Positions 35,526-48,182 of a stretch of 64,000 nt of DNA are shown piece after piece. A program made the position numbers and the translations under genes. Positions within the stretch are counted from its first letter, which is position 1. The number at the start of each line of letters is the position of its first letter. Source of the stretch: Hofstenia miamia (Eukaryota > Xenacoelomorpha > Acoela); assembly GCA_004352715.1 (NCBI GenBank), contig SCFE01000093.1, forward strand, positions 1,402,957 to 1,466,956, written 5' to 3'. A model generated the notes under the pieces. That model was not told where the DNA came from. It searched no databases and was given only the letters and a program-made list of their open reading frames with translations.

Positions 35526-36599
35526 CTGCCGGGTATACGGGTTCAATATCCAATATTTATGTATATAATTGGGTATATTCAACTGACCTTATAGTCTTAC
35601 TATACCGTGATTTAGCATGCTATTATTTATTTCTTAATTAAAGTAAAATGTAATCATTAAAATTATTTAACATTTTAGAAAGGGGATTTCATTTGTTGAC
35701 TAATACAGTCAAAAGCGCATAAATCAAACTAAACAATAACTTCCTTTGGATTAAAAACCGTGTTCTTATTTAGTCTTGTATGACTCTTCTACAATAAATT
35801 TTGTTTTAAAGCAATATTTGGTTGTAGTTATTTTGCATTTGAAACTTAGCTAAGATATTCTCTACTAAGGAAGGATTTTATAATTTGCAGAAAGCAATTT
35901 GAAAGACCGCGATTTCCACTTTTAAATTGTAAATTTTATACGTAGGTTTGCTATATTTACTATTTAATTGAATAAGATTTGTATGAGCAAACACTTTAAT
36001 ATAGAATCTAATTTACACTATAAACACCAGGTCTCTGACCATTTTATTGGTAAATTTTTTCTTTTCTTATCATTTTCAATGTTGATTGAAAATCCTTCCA
36101 TTGATTTAAATATTGAACATGGAAATCGGTTCTCCTGAAATAACTCTTATAATCAAAGCGCATGGTCGAAATGGAATGAAAGTTGCATGGAGAAAATTTT
36201 CACATTGTGAGAGTTCAATGAATATCTAAGGAATCCAAAAATGATGGGGAAATTATGCTGTTGCAAGTGGCCCCAATATCAGTAATGACGAATAGTCGAA
36301 GATTTACAGTTTCCTTAAATGAATTGGTGCAGATGCACACCATTTGTCACGCATGAATTTCACTATTCCTGCAGAAGATTTTGAGGTGAAGAGTGTCATT
36401 TGCCGATGGGTTCCTTAACATAAATTCATGGCAATGGCACCACCTAATATGCATGTTGATATCATATCAAAGAGATTCAAGGTCCTATTAATTCTAAGGT
36501 GTACATCAAAGTCCCCAGAAGTTTAATGAAACGATTGACTATATAACACATGATGCATTGCTGCATGAAGACAACACACGCCTACATTAAAAAAGTGGT
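35526..36599. other. No gene recognised
   Basis: AT-rich sequence. The stretch 36100-36590 is less AT-biased and may be a decayed element, but I read no motif in any frame. Confidence 0.4.
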
Positions 36600-36770
36600 T
36601 AAAAAACTTGACTTTTGAAAACTTAGTGGGCTACCCTCCCAAAATCTTCCATTCGATGCAAAAATACTCTGTGTAAAATGTTTTTAAAAAATATTAATGT
36701 TTAGGGGCTCCTCAAGCCTCCTAATTTTTTATTGTGTTGAAAAAACCTGTTAACTGAAAATAGATATAGC
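36600..36770. repeat. Inverted repeat, left arm
   Basis: Pairs imperfectly with 37855-38022 in inverted orientation. The clearest block is ctgtgtaaaatgtttttaaa followed by aatattaatgtttaggggc at 36669-36710, against its complement at 37920-37970. The two arms bracket about 1.1 kb. Confidence 0.6.
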
Positions 36771-37475
36771 TTCAAATTAATTTATACAAACATATGTTTG
36801 TTGGGGTTCCTTTTTATCAGCATGATGACCATTAAAAAAGAACGAAGCGTTGAACCTGTGGAAAGTTTTTTAAGGTGCTTAGTGAAAAGAAGCAGATCAA
36901 CTACAATATTTTTTAAAAGTTGCTTCTCAGCACTGCAAGAAGTTTTGAGAACCACCAAGAGCACATTAACTGGACAACATCGAGTTGCACGTTACTGTAA
37001 AACTTGTGTTAGCCTTACTTTGTATTTGTGCTTTACAGTATTTCTTAAATTGGAAATTCAGAGGAAGATTTTTCACTTATGTCTTTAGCTGTTATATGAT
37101 GTTTTAAGAAGTCATGCTTTACAGGAGAGGAATAAAAGTTCATATCAATGCTGGGAGCTGAATTCATATTGTTTATTAAAATTGTGTATACATGGACATC
37201 CTTGTTTATTTTTAAATGAGCAACTAGTCAATTATGTGTAACAGTCACACGATGACAAAAATAGACAGATACAAGGCAGTGTGAAGCCTAAACTTTGGAA
37301 AGAAATTGTTTAGCCGATTTTTTCTGACTTTTCCTAAAAACTATCAGGGAACAAGATAAACTTAAAAACGGAATAATATCTTGAAGCCGGGCTTGTGCCA
37401 GGGGTTTGAAAAAAATTCATTTTGCAAAAAATTTTGTTGAAACATGCATTTAAATTAGTCAAGAATCAGATAGTT

Positions 37476-37514
<39 letters not shown>

Positions 37515-37854
37515 TGGATTAGAGTTGACAAAAAAATCTTAGGGTATTTCCAAAATGGCAAAAAGAGAAATGCTTCAAAAATTATTGTGAACGACTGGTG
37601 TATAATATTAAGTTTGTTTACTATCAAATTGATTCATGTGAAGAGAATGGGGCTATAAGTGTTCTGACTTCCGCTAAAACACTGTGTAACTTGCATGCAA
37701 ATAATTTAAAAATTCCTTCTTAGTTCAGGATACCATCAGCATGTAGGTATATAATTAAAAGAAAAATTCCAATAAAATTCTGCTCGCAATTGTTTAACTT
37801 CATCAAGTGATAGTTCTCATCATGATTATGAAACTGAACTTTACATGAAGGACT
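36771..37854. other. Segment enclosed by inverted repeats
   Basis: It contains a 96-codon + frame (36798-37088; MLGFLFISMMTIKKERSVEP...) and an overlapping minus frame, neither recognised, plus a (TA)n tract at about 37480-37511. It may be the body of a DNA transposon whose ends are the inverted arms, but no transposase motif is visible. Confidence 0.35.
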
Positions 37855-38022
37855 TCCAAGCTACAGCAATTTGTAGTTAGCAGTTTTCTTTCAAAAAATC
37901 AATATTTTTTAGGGGCCTTGATTAACCCCTAAACATTAATATTTTTTATAAATATTTTACACAGTTTGTTTTTATAGTGAATGGATGGTCATGGCAGTGT
38001 AGCCCATGAACATTTCAAAAGT
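37855..38022. repeat. Inverted repeat, right arm
   Basis: Inverted partner of 36600-36770. It contains an internal short palindrome, aggggcc...aacccct, at 37912-37938. Confidence 0.6.
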
Positions 38023-38727
38023 AAGTCTATTTTGAATTACAACTACCATAGCCTACATACAAAACCTAACCCTACTTTCATGGCAACAATATTTCAATTG
38101 TAAAACGGATCTTTTATTCACAATACATGGATTTACTAGATAAATGCAAGTTTTCTTTTTTAGAGAGCTTGAAATATAGGGACATTTAAATATTAAAAAT
38201 ACTAGTTGATATATAATTGACTGTTCATTTTTCACATACCCAACATTCATCTAGCAAAAGGAAAAATTGAACAAGTTTTTTTGCATAGATCGCATAGCCG
38301 GCTTGGGGCTAGGTTTTCGGCCTATTTCGATCTCTTCTTATAAATAATTTATAATGAAAATTTCCCTTCATGGGAATTTGGGTGCAATCAATAAGTAGCA
38401 AATAATAGGAAAATTGAGAACTTGGCTACATTTCAATGGTATATGACAAGTTTGATTAATAAGCATTGTTTAAAAAAATTTGAAATGAAAACAATGTAGT
38501 GCTTTTATTGGTTATATACTAAATGTTATGCACACATTTTCATTAATGCTTGTATCGTTTCAATATTTAATATTTACTTGAATACCTGCTGTGATTTGTT
38601 CTAATAGGTGGAGAAATATCGTAAAGATGTTGTTTAATGAGCATACAAGCTAAAAAGTAAACGGCAAGTGAGAAAATAACAAAAAAATAACAATATCAGG
38701 CGAAGTATTGAATATAGCATGGCTAAG

Positions 38728-39173
38728 ACTTCCCTGCAAACACACATCTTTCATAACGACGTCGTTTATAGTGCGGATTAGTGGCGGTGTATAATGCCAT
38801 CTAGCATTAAATTTAATGATTGCTTCAATCCTTTTAATTTTAATGATTTTACTTACAAAAATGTTAATGTAAGAAAAACTTAGCATAGTGTAGTAGTATT
38901 ACATGATGTCAATTATACCACTTTAGTTGTTTAATTGTCCTTATTTTATCATTGTTTAATGTTATTAAAGCTGCTTTTAAGATTTTAATCAAATATTTAA
39001 AAATAGGAATAATTTCAGTATTATGACAATTTAAAAATATATTTCTTAAAAACTGCATTTTTATTGATAGTTTGTCGTTTTTATTGTGAAAAGGCGTTGT
39101 TTTGTATTGTCGTTTTAGTGCTGTTATTATGTCGTTCAATGACGTCGTTACATCAGTTCTTTGTTTACTGGGT
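38728..39173. mobile_element. MITE-like element with CCCNGNAAAC termini
   Basis: The left end begins ccctgcaaacacacatcttt and the right end is the inverted complement of cccagtaaacaaagaactga. A second inverted block, aacgacgtc, lies just inside each end (about 38755 and 39140). The arms match over roughly 35 bases with mismatches. It has no coding capacity. The terminus resembles that of 22700-22866. Confidence 0.5.
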
Positions 39174-40107
39174 TATGCTCTTAGAAATGGTAAAACAGCC
39201 ACAATATTTGTGAGTTAACATGAAGCATAGACAGTGACATATTGTAAATACTCACAGAAATTGTAGACTAAAGTAGTTATTTGCACACAATATATTAGAT
39301 AGAGAGTTATTTACTGAAAGTCAGCAATTCATTTTGGAAAAGATACAACTAATGATGGATTCAATTATCATGGAAACTAATGAATATATGAAAATTTTCA
39401 TTTGAACAGTCAGAATTGCACTCATTTCTAAAAGATACATAATGGAATTTGCTGCATGAATATATGTTAGTGCAAAATTAGATGATGCAATTGCATTTCG
39501 ACTGATGATGTTTTTTCAAGAAGAAGGCATTGTACTGTAAGCAAAGCATATATCAAATGACAAAAAGCTGTAAATTCTATTCTAAATTTTATAGCAACTG
39601 AGCAATTGAAGAAACGATGACCCATTACTGCATTAAGCAGCAGATAAATATTAGAAATCTACAGTAGGGCCTCTTGTCTTTTTGGAAAAAATAAAAAACC
39701 TAACATGAAATCAAATGATGAATTATATGAATTTCTTCAATTTAATCATTTTGCTTCTTTGCTAAGAAATTCTAATGTAAAAATTAGATTTCAATATTTT
39801 GAGATTTTCATAACTATAATGAACGTTTGTTCATCAAATTGAAACTATTTTGAAAGGCCCATATGAGATCGCAAAAGTTTATCTGAATATTCACATGCAA
39901 ATATTTGAATACTTCCAATATTTGATTGTATATCTTAATAGCAAAAATTTTATTAAGCCGAGTAAAAAACTAAAACATTAACACCTCTGCTCAGCAATTA
40001 AAAAACGAATTTTATTGGATTAGAAATAATCCAATGAAACTGCGTAATCACAATTGGAATTACTTTTATATATTCCTTCAATAGTGGGAATAAATTTAGT
40101 TCTTGAA
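39174..40107. other. 5' flank of GPCR 2, no other feature
   Basis: AT-rich sequence upstream of the second receptor gene. No promoter motif can be distinguished from background. Confidence 0.4.
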
Positions 40108-40868
40108 ATGTATTTCAATGAAAGCCAGTTAGAAGACAATGGTCATGTTGACTGGGGAGTTGGCAAAAATGCAGAACTAATAGTGTGGTTTATTTATGTT
40201 TCAATAGTTGTCGTGGGCCTTCCTGGAAACCTATTGGTAATCTATTGTTTTATATTTAGTCGGCGCTTAAAGAAATGGAAAAAAGAAACCAAAATGTCAA
40301 TCTTTATAATTTCGTTGGGTATTTGTGATTTGCTTACCAGTCTCAATGTCTGTGCACTTTATGTGTTTGGTAACTTTGTTGCGCAATACATAAACAACAC
40401 ATTCACTTGCAAGGTAAATTAAACAACTACAAGTCATTCACTTGTACTATAAGAAGTGAGTTTTGTTAAGCATATATACAGTTGGCCATCACTGATCCGG
40501 CTTCATCGGGCCGGATACGTCATTTTGTCGGATTGGCTATTAGGTTAGAGTACACCAAACCCGTTAGCTAACTACTATATCTTAAAATTAAGATATTCCG
40601 CAAAACAGTAAAATTTGAAAGAAATGTGATTTCTCAATAAATCAATTTAAAAATTTTATTCGCATGGCCGGGACTCCGCATTATTATTAAAGTTAAATCG
40701 AATATAAGAAATCGCTAATGCCGAAGCTNNNNNNNNNNNNNNNNNNNNNNNNNNNNNNNNNNNNNNNNNNNNNNNNNNNNNNNNNNNNNNNNNNNNNNNN
40801 NNNNNNNNNNNNNNNNNNNNNNNNNNNNNNNNNNNNNNNNNNNNNNNNNNNNNNNNNNNNNNNNNNNN

Positions 40869-40903
<35 letters not shown>

Positions 40904-40926
40904 TTATTTATTTATTTATATATATA

Positions 40927-40964
<38 letters not shown>

Positions 40965-43059
40965 ACATAAGTTCATTTTAGATTTTTGGAAGTATGTATT
41001 TTTATGAAGGGATGGCAATTGCATCTTCCTGGCAAATTGCAATGGTGTCAATTGAGAGGTACTTAGCTGTATGTCACCCAGTGTATCACAGAACAAAGTT
41101 TTCAAACGTACACATTTTAATTTTGATATTCATATCCTACGTAATGGGATTTTGTACATCTTACCTTCACTTGCCAATTTTATTCCATATTAATGAAGAA
41201 GGAGTTTGCACAACAACTTTCTTCGAATTACCTTATGAAGCCAAAGTCTTGCAGGCATTTTCATCACTAATATTCTTCGTAGTAATGCCATCAGCGCTGA
41301 TTATCCCTTTATATGCGAAGATTTATTCAACTCTGAAAAGGGCTACTCAGAGTGCTAGTCTCAAGAAGGCCAGCTTTAGTGTTTTGAAAACTTCGATAAT
41401 TGTAAGGCTTCACCTGTAGAAATATAATGTATTCAGATTGTCCAACTTATTTCCATGCGTTGTGGACGAAAATTTACGAATTTCCAAAATGAAAGAAAAA
41501 TAACAACTTAAATTATCAACATAATTTTTAATAAATAATAATATGATTTATATCAAATTGACATATTGAGGATGGACAGATTAATACACTATCTCCGTTC
41601 GTTTTTCTATATGAAAGGAAATCGTCGGATAGTAAATAAATATTATATTGATATTATAATCACTTATATTATTTGAATGCTAGCCATATTTTTAAAAAAT
41701 TATACCCACTCAATTCCTTTAAAAAGTGAAAATATATATTTGCTGAGCAAAAAGCACTGTGTAAAATTTTTTACTCTTGCTTTTAAGATCGGGGTTTCTC
41801 CCATCCTAATGATAATTTTTCATAATTTTTTGTTGAAGTTGTCAAACAGAGATTAAGATCATGATATATGTAGGTAAAGTGCAAGAGTACAAATTTGAAA
41901 AATTTTGAATAGTTGAAGTTTTTTTAAGCTGTTTAAACTAATGCTACTATAAAATTATAAATGCTGTAATTATATTGTAGGTCCATACAGTAACATTTAC
42001 CACATTTGCAGTTCATTAAGAATGTAATTGTGCAAGATAAAAAATGGAAATTCCCGTCCATAAATTACAAAACTTGATGGGATTTTGAATAAATTACAGA
42101 AGTTCCTACGATTTTGCTAAGAATTTGACAAGTATTTATCAAGTTTTATAAGAATGCAGAAAGATTTTTCGATTAGAAAATTGTAGTTATATTACAATAA
42201 CCTTAATTATGAAATTTGATTGAATTTAGTGAATTGAAATCAAAGTGAATTTATCAGATATGTAGATATTTTTACTAAATATTGATTGTTGTTGCGAGTA
42301 TCCAAATTAATATAGGAATAATTTATGCACATTTGCAGCATTAATTTCAAAGTGCTTGAAAACTAAGAAAAATAGAATTATCTTTATTGTTTTTTATGTT
42401 GCTTCGAAAAAATTATTTTGAAATCTAATTAAAATTCCAATATGTAATTTAAACTTCGAATTGGCCACATTATTACCGCATTGATAAAGTATATGTACAA
42501 AGACATTGTGGGACGAAGTAATAGTTCTTACTGAAGTGATGGAATTTCAATACTAACAGCTATGAGTTGGAAATTGAATTCCTTTTTGGTGTATCCACTG
42601 CTATGATTTCTGCCAACTCAAGCTTGCCTGTTGCTTTTAATGCTTTGTACTATACTTAATGCAATTTAGTGAGAGTTTGCCTTAACTAATATAGTACCTC
42701 AGCACCCAAAAATCAACTTGACAGCATTTCACTATGAAGCTTACAGACATATAATGAAATTAAAATTCAAATAGGTTACAATAATATTCAAAATTTTGAT
42801 TTGTTTTGAATAGTTTATTTTTGTTTGCATTTAGATCTACATTGGCTCTGGAATATGCAATTTTCCCGCAGTATTTTATTGGCTCTATGATCTTTACATG
42901 GAGGTATTAATTGACTTCAGTGGACCACGGTGGCAGATCTTAATGATTCTCGTCTCGTTAAGTTGTAGCTTGAATCCTTTGATTTATGCCTTTAGCATTC
43001 CTGAATTTCGAAATGCAATTGTAGATGTGATACTGCTGCGCACATTTTTTGGAAAATGA
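40108..43059 (+). CDS. Class A (rhodopsin-type) GPCR, paralogue 2, three exons
   Basis: Plasma-membrane seven-helix receptor, ligand unknown, closely related to the gene at 11232-12629 (roughly 80% or more identical residues by eye). Inferred coding exons are 40108-40413, 40982-41401 and 42835-43059 (951 bases, 316 residues). Exons 2 and 3 have exactly the lengths of the sister gene, and both junctions are phase 0. Motifs are GN (TM1), LGICDL (TM2), IERYLAVCHP (TM3), MPSALIIPLY (TM5), CNFP (TM6, no toggle tryptophan), NPLIY (TM7) and EFRNAI in helix 8. Sequons are NES near the N-terminus and NNT before the TM3 cysteine. Intron 1 (568 bases) contains a gap, (TA)n and a pogo-like terminus. Intron 2 is 1433 bases, against 45 in the sister. 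The gene looks intact. A second version of exon 3 lies at 62864-63088. Confidence 0.88.
40483..40728. mobile_element. Possible pogo/Tigger-like element end inside GPCR 2 intron 1
   Basis: After tata, the sequence cagttggccatcactgatcc and the following ggcttcatcgggccggata resemble the termini of pogo/Tigger transposons, which start CAG and carry an ATCCGG-type block. It runs into the gap at 40729, so the other end cannot be seen. Weak, motif-level evidence only. Confidence 0.35.
40729..40868. other. Assembly gap (N run) in GPCR 2 intron 1
   Basis: 140 N bases followed by (TA)n and (TTTA)n to about 40963. Confidence 0.99.
40869..40963. repeat. (TA)n / (TTTA)n / (TG)n microsatellite
   Basis: A compound simple repeat ending 18 bases before the exon 2 acceptor of the receptor gene, so it takes the place of a normal polypyrimidine tract. 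Confidence 0.9.
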
Positions 43060-45129
43060 ATACTTCATAGATTAACATTGACTTCAATATTTGCATATCA
43101 TTAAACTAAATCTTTTTCTGTGTGCAGCTTTTCCATTGATTGTGTACACATGATGCTTAGTCAGATATTTATTGAAAGGATGAGGAGTGAGGGTTGCAAA
43201 AAATGCAGTGTGAGAAAATTTTGAATTCTTGATTTTTTAGTCAACAGTTCTATAATGTTTCCTATTAAAAAATATTTTCGATCAAAATTCCATTAAATTT
43301 TCAAAAAAATAATAGAATTGATTTAGAACGTATTATATATGGTAGTTCAGAAAAGGTATCGTTGATGATCTTCCATCAAACACGTTTTTAAGCGTAATCC
43401 CTTATTAGAGTAAGTCTTTATCAATGTAATAAAATATATGTAAATATAGGGCGTATGATTAAATCGGGTCTGCAAACATAACTATTACATACATATATAT
43501 TGGTAAGCATTTCATCGTAAGCCATCATATTTTACTAGCTATCTGCAAGATACATTGACTCTTAAAAGTTAAACAGGGTGGGAATTTGTCTTGGATTGTG
43601 CTACCCCACCCAGTATCCATAAACCGCAATTCCGAAAATTACTCCATAACTAAAACATAATTTTTTTCTCTGAAATTCACGCCCACAATATTTCCAGTCG
43701 CCTCTACTTAGTGATTTGGATTTCACATAACTTGCATACAGAATGTGGTAACTCACAGGAGGTTTTAGCCATTTAATCCCTGTAATTATCAATTAATGTA
43801 TAAAAATTTATTATCAAAATAATGTATTTTCGCTTAAAGTTTATTTATTATTTTTGTGTAAGTTTTGTCTTTATTTAATTTGTTTCTTCAATAACAATAA
43901 CAGAAATGCTTTTCTGGGGAGAGGGAGCCAATTCTTAGAAAGAATTGTTATAAAGTTAAGCAGTACGAGTAAAATCGCTTTTGTTAAAATTATGTTATGG
44001 AAACAATGTGGAAACAAAGTGGGGTGTAGCATGACCTACTGTAATTATAGTAGGTCTTGCGTGTAGCTAATTATGTAATTCTAGTAAAAAAATTGGAAAA
44101 TGTAGAAAAAAATCTAATTGATGCCAAATTTTTTGAATTGGTAAATATTTGCAAATATATGGCAAATTTTCCAAAGTACTTGTAAATATTCCAAAAATTT
44201 GCCATGCTTTCAAAAATTTTTCTCACACGATTATACACATATAAGTACATATCAAGCACATAAATTATAATTGCATTTGATAGATCGCTTCCAAAGTATT
44301 CATATTTCTCAAACACTGTTCAAAGCTAATACACCAAACAATTAAAAACTGTTAAGTACATTGATGAGAGCACAACTCAGATGTCCCTGCACCCAAGACA
44401 TTTGTTAGACACTGTAGGAATAGCAGGTTCAATTGTGAAGAACGCACTTCGGCAGTCCTCCCCCACCTGTTAATTTTTCTTCAACATATTTGGCTTGCGA
44501 TATCACATGCAATAATTGATTTCCAAATGTATTCTGGATATTTTTGATTTTCACAATTTTTGAAATTTTTGCAATTTTGCAACATTTTTGTAAGAATTGT
44601 TGTTTTCATTGTACAATATAATTCCAAATTTTATATAAGACCTAGTAATAGCGATTCACAAAATTCCTTTATTTGGTTTACATGATAAAAGCTTAGATAT
44701 TTAACCTTCAAGGAAATTGAATAGGCTAAGTTCATTCAATTCTCAAAATACTGAATTGCTAAGAATCATGAGTCTCAAAACAATTGATATGATATTTAGT
44801 TTAAAAATATTTTTTAGGATTTGTGTTTAAAGTTAAAAGAAATGTTTCATAGCAACACTATAATCTATGCTCCAATAAGAAGCTTGGTATTTTTTAACAA
44901 AATGATTTAAAGCCTGTATTAAAAATATTAATTCGCTTTGTTACATAGCATTGTTGAAATTTAAATTCACTAGAAGAACAATAAATTTAAAATAACTAGA
45001 ATTCGATAAAATATCAGAAAGAGTAACAAATTTTATAAAATTTATTGCATTTTTATCAAAGGAAGCAGTTGGTTTTTGAATCCCGCGATATGAGACTGCA
45101 CATAAAACACTATCAATGACCATTCAATA
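43060..45129. other. 3' flank of GPCR 2, no gene recognised
   Basis: AT-rich sequence. Bases up to about 43971 are duplicated almost exactly at 63089-64000. The 63-codon minus frame at 43601-43792 is conserved in that duplicate simply because the DNA is nearly identical. Confidence 0.5.
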
Positions 45130-47066
45130 TTTTATATGCAAAATGTTCATAGGGATAGGGTTTAATTGGTTGCATTTTTTCTTTTTCAACAGTGAACTTC
45201 AATTCTTCAACACATCCATTAATATGTTTTAGGAAATTATCAATATCATTAGATCTTTCAAAAACAACAAAAATCTTTATTTATGAGGGCTACCAACTTA
45301 AAAGATAATAAAGTTTTACTGTTATATACCTTCAACTAAATTACAAATTCTATTAATATAAAAATTTATAATTTTCCTAAAATAGTTAACATTGATATTT
45401 TTAATAGTAATTTATCCTCAAATTCACAAGGTACTTTTCTTGATCAACGATGCCACGCGGTATACCGCAATGACATTTCCCTACACGCACATTTCTAATT
45501 GAAATTCTAAAAGAATTTAATTATTTTTGTATTTTTTATTGATTTTGTATTGTTTTTTCGAATATTGATTCAACAATGTCCATTGCAAAGCAAGCCATTG
45601 TTGGTCCCAAGGGTGATCCCATAGCCATGCCTTCAATCTGCTCATATATAATATTATTGAATGTGAATTTTACATTTAGGCAGGCAATATTTAATAATTT
45701 TCTTAGGATATTGTGCAAAATTGGAATTTGATTTTCTGGTATTAATGAAAGAATATGTTTGTTCAATTGTCTTTTTTACTCGAATATTTGTGAATAATGA
45801 TTTTACATCGTAGCTTGCCATGATTTTTTATTTATCTTTGTTAACTTTAAAAATATCTTGTAATTTTTCTAAAAAATCAAATGTATCTTTTAATATATAT
45901 CTCTTGGGTATATATTTTTTTCAATAACTCATCCAACCACTGTGATAAACTAAAGGTTGCTGAATTTACCATAGATAGGATTGGTCTATATGGCGGATCT
46001 TCAGGATTTTTGTGTATTTTTGGCAAACTATACATTCGTGGTGGTTGATATCCAGTACTTCGAAAAGTTTTTGCAAATCAACTGATAATTGTTTGTTCTT
46101 AACCATATTTAGCAACATTTTGTTAAACACTTCTTCATCATGAATGAAAACATTTTTCTTTACTCGCATGTTTTATCATTAAGAATATTATTCATTTTCT
46201 CTATTTATTTACAACGATCTGTTACTAACACTCCATTGCCTTTATCAAACCTTGATACATAAATAGATTCATCCTTTGACAGCTGCTTAATTGAATTAAC
46301 AAGAGTTTTAATTTTCTTTGAGGATTTTGGTTATTTCAGATAGGAATTAAAAGTTTTTTTAATTTTATGTTTCACTACTTTTTCGACATTTTCACTTGGT
46401 TTTTCATGATGTAATAATGATTGGTACATCACTTCAGTATCACATTCAACTTTTGTAATCTTGAAATTAGACGGCCAACTCATGTTCATTCCAAATGATA
46501 AAGCTTCTATTTGATCAGATGTAAGCTGTTTTGATGATAAATTCTTGACTGTATTTTTTAGCTTAAATTGACTAATATCACATTGACGTTCTTCTAAGAG
46601 TTGAATTTTTCGTAAATGTCTTTGAGAAATTTCTATAATTTTATTCTTATTTACTATTTTAAATAAATTTACTAGCAGTGGCTTGTTAGTTTTATGTAAT
46701 TCTTCATCAATTTATATTTTATTCTCTTTGTTTCTTTGATTGAATCTCGTAAAACAGACTTTAAGGATTTCAACTGACTTTTTCGAAAATGAATAGAATA
46801 AGGTCTAAGATGTTCTGGAATTGATATTGACAAAAATTTAGGAATTATGTTCTTTTCTATGCTGTTCTTTAAAAATTGTACTTTTAGTTCTTCTTTTTGA
46901 ACCTTTAAATGCAGTCTTTTCAATTTCACAAAATTTTCTTTTTCATATTCTGTCAGCAATTCTGATTGAATATATTTAGAAACAATAGTGCTGAGCTTCA
47001 TATTTAACCGGTTTCGATTTACTAAATCATCATGAGATACACAAATTTTGTGGGAATTTATAAATT
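45130..47066 (-). mobile_element. Penelope-like retroelement, copy 2
   Basis: Minus strand. An N-terminal region (about 47050-46670, coiled-coil-like, open for ~130 codons) is followed by SKDESIYVSRFDKGNGVLV near 46250, which is the DKG block. Then come broken frames covering the KIHK-like region (46030), and EQIEGMAMGSPLGPTMACFA at 45640-45580. A short repeat then interrupts it (45271-45553), and the frame resumes as IFVVFERSNDIDNFLKHING and VEELKFTVEKEKMQPI near 45265-45170. This is the segment just after the catalytic YVDD block of Penelope reverse transcriptases. The YVDD itself is missing at the insertion. Many frameshifts make the copy dead. It is the same subfamily as 31941-33900. Confidence 0.87.
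45271..45553. mobile_element. Short dispersed repeat, copy 2, inserted in Penelope copy 2
   Basis: Matches 35211-35525. It separates two consecutive parts of the Penelope reverse transcriptase, so it inserted after that element arrived. A dozen or so codons around the catalytic block are absent, so insertion was accompanied or followed by a deletion. No clear target duplication is visible. Confidence 0.7.
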
Positions 47067-47067
47067 N

Positions 47068-47128
47068 ATTTAGTAATTTGCCCACGTGGGCTCCACCATT
47101 TGCCCACAAAAATTCTTTACTGGGATAC

Positions 47129-47134
<6 letters not shown>
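47068..47134. repeat. gcccac-type repeat fragment, joined by a single N
   Basis: A single N at 47067 joins the Penelope copy to 67 bases that are identical to 50218-50283 (atttgcccacgtgggctcc, ending in ctttactgggata and a TA tract). Its cccagtaaa-type end is the complement of that of the element starting at 47629. It may be a contig misjoin. Confidence 0.55.
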
Positions 47135-47170
<36 letters not shown>

Positions 47171-47171
47171 G
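47131..47171. repeat. (TA)n microsatellite
   Basis: TA-rich tract with tg interruptions. Confidence 0.9.
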
Positions 47172-47628
47172 AGACTTGTTACGAAGGTAAATACGCAGTA
47201 AATCGCATGTGACAGGGACAAGTTGCTATCTTTTCTTCAATTTTTCTAATCCTAACTTGGCTTTATTCTTGATCTTTTATTTCATGTATAGAAAAAATTA
47301 TTTTTATATATTTATATCTAAATCATATATTCATTTAAGCTAACCGACATCTGGGAAATAAGATCTAATGAGCACTTAACAGGTTAAGTAAATTGTTCCG
47401 AATTTTTTACCCCTCACCTCAAACTAAGGAACATCAATTTAAAATCTTACTAAGAACAACAATTTAGTATGACTTTAAATTTATTTTAAGTGTATGTAAT
47501 AAGATATATATTAAATATTTTAGTGTAGTTTATTGTAAATTTATCTATCGCAATTTTGTAAACTGACGATGACAATACATCGAAATCGATTTTTAAAACT
47601 AGCGTCGCATTCAAATACTAATATATAC

Positions 47629-47880
47629 CCAGTAAACATTTTCGCGGTTTGCCCACCGAGAAAGTATCATGGGGCCCACGCGGCGCCCACGTTGGGTTAA
47701 GCGTGGGCCCCACTCAACGCCCATTCAAATGAGACAAAAACCCACCTTGGGCCCACCATGGGCAGCCCACGCTTAGCTCATGCTTTCCCCATTTCTCGCC
47801 TACCTTCTCCCCACCATTAGCCCATTGTTCAATGGCCATACAAAGCCCACATAATGCCTGGTACTGGACATCAAGAATAA
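47629..47880. repeat. GC-rich degenerate gcccac repeat block
   Basis: A sharp island of GC-rich sequence starting cccagtaaacattttcgcgg, made of loosely repeated gcccac/gtgggc units, many of them self-complementary (ggcgcccacgttgggttaag, cgtgggcccc). It is very different from the AT-rich surroundings. It is probably a non-autonomous DNA element whose other end type is seen at 47068-47134 and 50218-50283. Confidence 0.6.
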
Positions 47881-48182
47881 GTTTTTAGCCATGATTGAAC
47901 GCAGGCAACTTGCACCTTTGAATAAATATCAAATCTAATGACCATATATATGCGACTATGTCCTTATATATATATATTTACCCAAAAAATTCCTTGTGAC
48001 GATTTCTACGATGAGCAGCCAATATTTGATTATGTTGAAGAATGCGGGGTTTGAAAGTAAGCTAAGAACATAAATATATGTTGTAATCTCAAATTATTTA
48101 AGTATTGAAATACGTATTTAATGATATTATGACCAATAAGAAAATCGAGATATGAATATGCAACCTAGAAATTTTTTTAAGC
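47881..48182. other. No gene recognised
   Basis: AT-rich with a short TA tract near 47965. Confidence 0.4.

Noticed and set aside
36798-37088. 96-codon + frame between inverted repeats
   Set aside because: No transposase or other motif; overlapped by an equally open minus-strand frame.
43601-43792. 63-codon minus-strand frame repeated at 63630-63821
   Set aside because: Its conservation only reflects near-identity of the duplicated DNA; no independent evidence of coding.
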